Below, piece after piece: positions 41,801 through 47,800 of a DNA stretch of 64,000 nucleotides. Where the stretch lies: assembly GCA_037127315.1 (NCBI GenBank), contig JBBBDQ010000225.1:1602501-1666500 (forward strand), given 5' to 3'. The stretch's first letter is position 1. Each line of letters starts with the position of its first letter. Under the pieces are notes generated by a model. The model had not been told where the DNA came from. It ran no database searches and worked only from the letters and a program-made list of their open reading frames with translations. A program made the translations under genes and the position numbers. The stretch comes from Ascarosepion bandense (taxonomy: Eukaryota > Mollusca > Cephalopoda > Sepiida > Sepiidae).

Positions 41801-44800
41801 AGCTTTGAGGAACATCAAATAGCTATAGTGAGAGGAGAGACAACAAAATCAGACATGACTGATCAAGTATAGAAAGTAAAGAGTAGTCTTTAGTCTCTGT
41901 TGAATGAAGTGAAAACACTGGACAAGGAGAGTTAAATACTTGCTTGAAAGAAGCAGAATATGCTATGAGGACCTCCTTATTAGAACAAGCATAGAATTTA
42001 TAAGATTATGTTCAAGTTCCACAGTACAATAGCCTAGTGGATTAAAACCCATGTCACAGGTGATTCTATGAACTGGTTTGTGAATTTGGTGACATAGTAA
42101 TTGTGAGTTCAATCCCTAGGCCAGGCAGTATGTATTTGGACTCAGTGAGAACAGAATGAGCACTCAGAACTAGATGAGATATCCCTAGATATGGGCAGTG
42201 GAACAAGAACAATCTACCCCATAGATTAAATAAAAGGGTTTAATTCCATGTAGGTTACTTGGATTAACATGCAACTGATGAACGCTGGAAAGCACAATAA
42301 CTAAAACATGATAACAACAAAAATAAGGACTGTCTGCATGTAAATAATATCTACTCATCCCAGAAATTAATTTCAAAAAGAGATTTTCCTAAAGTTCTGA
42401 AATTAAATATATTCAGTTACTCATGGGTTATTTTCATGTTTTGCTTTACACACACAAGGCTTTGGCTGACTTATTCTTATTTCCTACATATATATTTGGC
42501 ATCTAATGAATAGTTTTAAATAGTTTTGCTTTTAATAATACTGATGTTTTTTAGGTCATTTTGTGTCATTTCTTTTTTTGAACTTGAATACATAGCCAAG
42601 AATCAACAACTGATAATGATTTCTGACTCTAAAACATGTTTCTATTTATAATTTAAAAAAATGAATATATATATCAATAATTAAGAAGAAACATTGTTTT
42701 AAAGAAACACTAAAAATCAAATACTAAAATATTAATATTAAAAAAAGCAATTTTGTGTTCAAAAGATTAAAATTATTAGTACATATAATCCTTGAAAGAA
42801 ATTTTGACCTGTTCTTGTAAGAGCCTATATGTTTTTAAGAATCTAAAAACTAAATAAACAAAATTGTTCAAGATAACGCTTAATCCTAAAAGCATTTTTG
42901 TAATCATCTGTAACTAATACTAGAACAGAAATAAAAAAATTAAAGAATTAAAATTATGCAAATTATTTACCTTTTACTTTATATAGCACTTTTTTATAAG
43001 TGTAAATTATTCCAAAACGTGTTAATATAATAGTTTGTGATTAATAGCCTTTTTTATTTCCAGCTGTTTAGTTTTCTAACCATGTGTTAATTTTTCAATA
43101 AGCCGATGTAATCAGATCCCAAGTAGGCATCTATACTGACAACAAAACCATTTACTCTCAGCCGAGGCTGACAAAGCAAATCTAGCTGCTGAACTTGAAA
43201 AGGACTTCTAATCTGTGGTGGACTGGAGTAAGAAATGGCTCGTGAATTTTAATGCTTCCAAAATGAATCTGCTGTTAACCACCACAGACAATCGCTCAGA
43301 CCCCTCATTAGTATGGACCAGGCTAGTCTCCTTGAAAGCAATACACTGCACCTCCTCCACCTAACTCGCTCAGCAGACCTAAAGTGGAATGACTACATAG
43401 AATTCATAGCTGAATCTGCTGCTAGGAAGGTCAGTTCACTATGTAGGGCCAGGAAGTTTTTCTGTCATCCACCTGTGTATTGAATACTGCTGCCACATCT
43501 GGTTAGGTGCCCCTGCTATTCACCTCAAAGTTCTTGACAAAATCCAACGAAGAATCTGCAATATGATTGATTCTGATCTGGCAGCTCAACTCCAGTCACT
43601 TTCTCATCAACGTAATTTGGCTTCCTTCTGTCTCTTCTACAGATACTTTCACAGATTCTGCTGTGACGAGCTTAGCTCACTGGTGTCCCCTCTGCATGAA
43701 TTTACTCGAGCTACTAGACTAGCAACTAGGTCCCACCTTTTTACAGTGAAACCAATAAAATGTAACCACAACTTCTACTCTATCAGCTTGCACTTCCCGC
43801 CTGTGGAATTCCATTCTGTATACTTGCTTCCCCAACAGTTACAACCTCCAAGAATTTAAATGTAAGGTCACTTGTCATTTCCTATCTCTCTGACTCGCAT
43901 CCTTTCCCTCATTTTCTTTTCTTCATCCACTCTACTCACATCACACCAGTATTCTCATCCTGCTCTTACCCATTCTCTGACACCCCCTATATCTTGTTCC
44001 TCTTTCTCATCACTTTCTTCTTAAGTAACCCCCTGCACACCAGTGGCAGTAAAACTGCCTTGCTTAGGGGTGAAATGATAAACTAAAAAAAAAGCCTATT
44101 TTAAGTCACAGCATCATTAAAGTGAAAACTGCAAAATTCATTTGAAAAATAATTATCTCTTATGTTTGGAAAAAGAAAAGGTATTAATAAATAGTGCTGT
44201 AAATAGCTATATTTAAAAAAACAGTACTTCTACTTATCTACATAAAAATGTCACACCACTAAAAAAAAGTCAACATCTACAAGAAAAAAAACAAAAACAA
44301 AAAAACAAACAATATGAAAAACCAGTGTAAAAATATTAGAAGGAAATTATATGTAACTAGATAACAGCAACTATTTGTGTTTGTTTTTGCTATTTTTCTG
44401 TTATTGAAAAATTGTTTAGAATTTAGTTCTTCAGTTGTTCTAATGAACACAAATTTTATTTTTAATGCAAATGCATCTTATGTTGTCATGATGCAAAGTG
44501 TAATTAAAAGAAACACTTAATATAAAAGACTTTGATAATTCAATTGGAAGCATCCATCTAATACCAATTTACAAACAATATTTTAATTAAATTTTACAAT
44601 ATTATAGATATTTTCTAATAAAATTCATGCTTATTAACAAATAAAACTTCAGTTTTTAATTAAAAAACTGACTGAATTCATTGTGTCACTTTTGTTGTTA
44701 CCATATTTCAACTGTTCTATCCTATAGCTTTTTTCAGTTACATAATTCACAAGGGAAGAGAATGGGGAAGTCTTTTTATTGAAAAAAAGTGACAAAGAAA

Positions 44801-47800
44801 TGGCAGCTAATGACTGACTATTCATTCCCAGCAAACCCATGTCACAGGTGATTCTATCAACTAAAATATATTCCAGCCGTAGATGATGGTGATGTGGTGA
44901 TGGAGTGCAGCATCAAAGACAGGAAATACAGGCAACAACAAAGGCTTGAAAAGCAATAGCTGACAAAGATATGATTGTTATCAATTAAGTGACAACCTGA
45001 AAAAGCAAAAATGCATAGGAATTTAGGAATTTGGATTATATAAGGCTGGGGTTTCTGGCTGAGAACGGAAGAGAAGTCAGAACACACAGACAGACAGACA
45101 GACAGACAGACAGAGAGAGAGAGATCCCACCTGCATGTGTGCAATAACTCTCTGGTTACTCTCCCACACTACTACACACTCCCAATGAAGAATAAAAATA
45201 TAAATTTATATTTTTATATATACATGTTCTTGTTCCTCATTGTCTGTCAAGAGAATCAGGTAGTATATAACAATTCCATATTAATATATAGAATGATTGC
45301 TATACTACAAAATAAATCACATTGACCTGACTTTCATTTTCTTTCACATTCTCCAGTAATGGTCTTCATTATTTAAACAATTGCAAAGAGTATAACCCTA
45401 TTTTCAAATGGCTGGTACTGATATTGGGTGATTTTCAAGATAAGAAAAGATTTCTCTAAAATTGGAGAATACAATTATTTTTATTGGGAAAAATAGCCAA
45501 AGTGTTAACAAGTGAAAAATCCAGGTGTAAAGTTTACTGAGTAGAGAATTATTTTTAAGTGAATTCATTAAAGTGATTCGAGACAAAATATCTGTTAATG
45601 GGTTTTGATGATGGGTGACCCTAGGTCGAAATGAGGCCTTGACAATTTCCAGTGTACTGGGTTACCAAGACAGTTGATAATAGCAGGCAGACAAATAAAG
45701 GGAGTGTGTTTACTATTGGAAGTCAAAATGGTTAAATGTAATTGTTTTCATTTTGAGCTGGTTATACAGAGAAGAAAATTAAAACCTTACACTCCTCTTT
45801 CCCACATTGCTTGGGGTGCTGTTTAACAAAATCAGAATGCAAGACAAGAATTAGTGAGTTGGCTCCTGTGTCTTGAGAGAAGAAGTCGAAAAGATATTTA
45901 AAATACAGTCAGCCTGAAAACTTGCCTGCTGCTAGAAATAAGAGGAAGATGATCAGAGAGAGATATTGGCAAATTCAACCAACTGATTGTTCCGTAAAGA
46001 TAATACAACGCAAATATTTTACCAGCCAACTGATATTTCTTTTCCGTCACTTATTTTGACTTGCTTGTAATCGTGTAATAATTTGATATATATAAATCTA
46101 CACTGTGTCATTGCGGCCTTAAATCTGGTTTTCATGATATACCTATCCTACGCATGTCTGGACCATTCTCATCAAGTGGTAATAAGCGACCCTGCTTTGG
46201 TTAATCCAAGATCAACAACACGACGTGAGCAGAATCAGCCAAAGGTCAGGGAGGTTGACTGGATGCAGCCAGGGGTTGTGTTATAAGAGTAAGGTGACCT
46301 CTTCTCTCTCTAAATAGGATCTACCTTACCTCTTCTTTAAATATGGCTTCCTTATGGTTTTTATGTCTGATTTTAAAATGATGAATTGATTTTTCCTTTA
46401 TATTCTTTTCTACATTTGCATGGTAAGCTATAAATACAATGTTTCTTTTAACTTTTCTTTTGTAAGGACACTTGCAAAGAGGTTGAAAATTACCTTGATA
46501 ATGTAATGTTCACAGATTTTTCAAATTTATTTGGAAACCTCTCTTAAATATGAGAGGGTATACTGTTGCCACACAATTATTTCTAAAGTCCATTTTCCTA
46601 TTCCTCATCTTAAAAATAATATATGATGAATAGTTGTTGCTTTAGAGAAGAACTACTTATATATCTAAATTCTTCATTCAGTTTTCAGTGATTTACACTA
46701 TTACACAATGTTGAAGTCAATAAATTAAACTCATTTTTGACACAAAAAGAATAGGTTGAATTTAAATTTAATTCTGACTTGCATACACAAGTATAACCAT
46801 TTTTATAAATTATTTTTAGATCATTCAAAAAGAAGTTTTTTTATTGTTCTAATGAACTGTATAGATGATATAACTGGATTTGTCTAATTCAACAAGAGCT
46901 ATTTTTTTTAACCGTTTCACCCCAAGCAAGACGGTACCACCACTGATGCGCAGAGTACTACGTAAGAGAGTAAAAGTTTAGGCAGGAGGAGAGTGAAGAG
47001 AAAGACAAACCAGTTACAGTGGGTGTCAGAAAAAGGGCAAGAGAAAAATGGGAACACAGGTGTGAAGAAAGTTGCGAAGGTAGAGAGAAAGGAAAAGAAG
47101 ATACACGGGGTGATGTAGATAAGACTGGAGTCAAGTGGATAAGAGATGGGAATTGAGATTGCATTTAAATTCCTGGAAGCTGTAACCATCAGGAAAACAA
47201 GTATACAGAAAGAAGTTCCACAGGTGGGAAGTGCAAGAAAAGAAGCTGCTTGAGTAGAATTGTTGGCTGCATTTGGTTGATTTAACTGCAAAAGAGTGGA
47301 ACCTTGTTGTCAGTCTGGTTACATGAGTAAATTCTTGTGGAGGGGGCACCAGTGACTTAAGTTTGTCGGAGCAGAAGCCATGAAAATATTTGTAGAAGAG
47401 ACAGAGGGAAGCTACATCCTGCTGGTGAGAAAGTGGCTGGTGTTGAGCTACCAGGTCGGGACTGATCACATTACAGATTCTCCTTTGGAGCCTGTCGAGA
47501 ACCTTGAGATGAACAGCAAAGGTACCTGACCAGATATGGCAACAGTATTCTATGCACAGTTGGATGGTTGATTTGTATATGTGCAAGATGGATTCAAGCA
47601 GAAAAAAACTTCCTGGCCCAACACAGTGACCCAACCTTCCTAGCAGTGGATTTAGCTATTGATTCAATGTAATGATTCCACTTGAGGTCAGAAGATAGGG
47701 TAAGGCCGAGATGGCGCAGTATATTGCTTTCAGGGAGACTCGCTTATGGTGGGCAGGAGAGATTGCCTGTGATGGTTGACAGATATCAGCTTTGTTTTAG

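Noticed and set aside
44857..45144. Frame with repeated [11 protein letters not shown]
   Set aside because: Pure product of the (CAGA)n microsatellite read on the minus strand.
46917..47291. Hydrophobic minus-strand frame as a membrane protein
   Set aside because: It overlaps the 3' end of the Jockey-like LINE in the frame after RT; the pattern comes from the pyrimidine-rich LINE 3' UTR.
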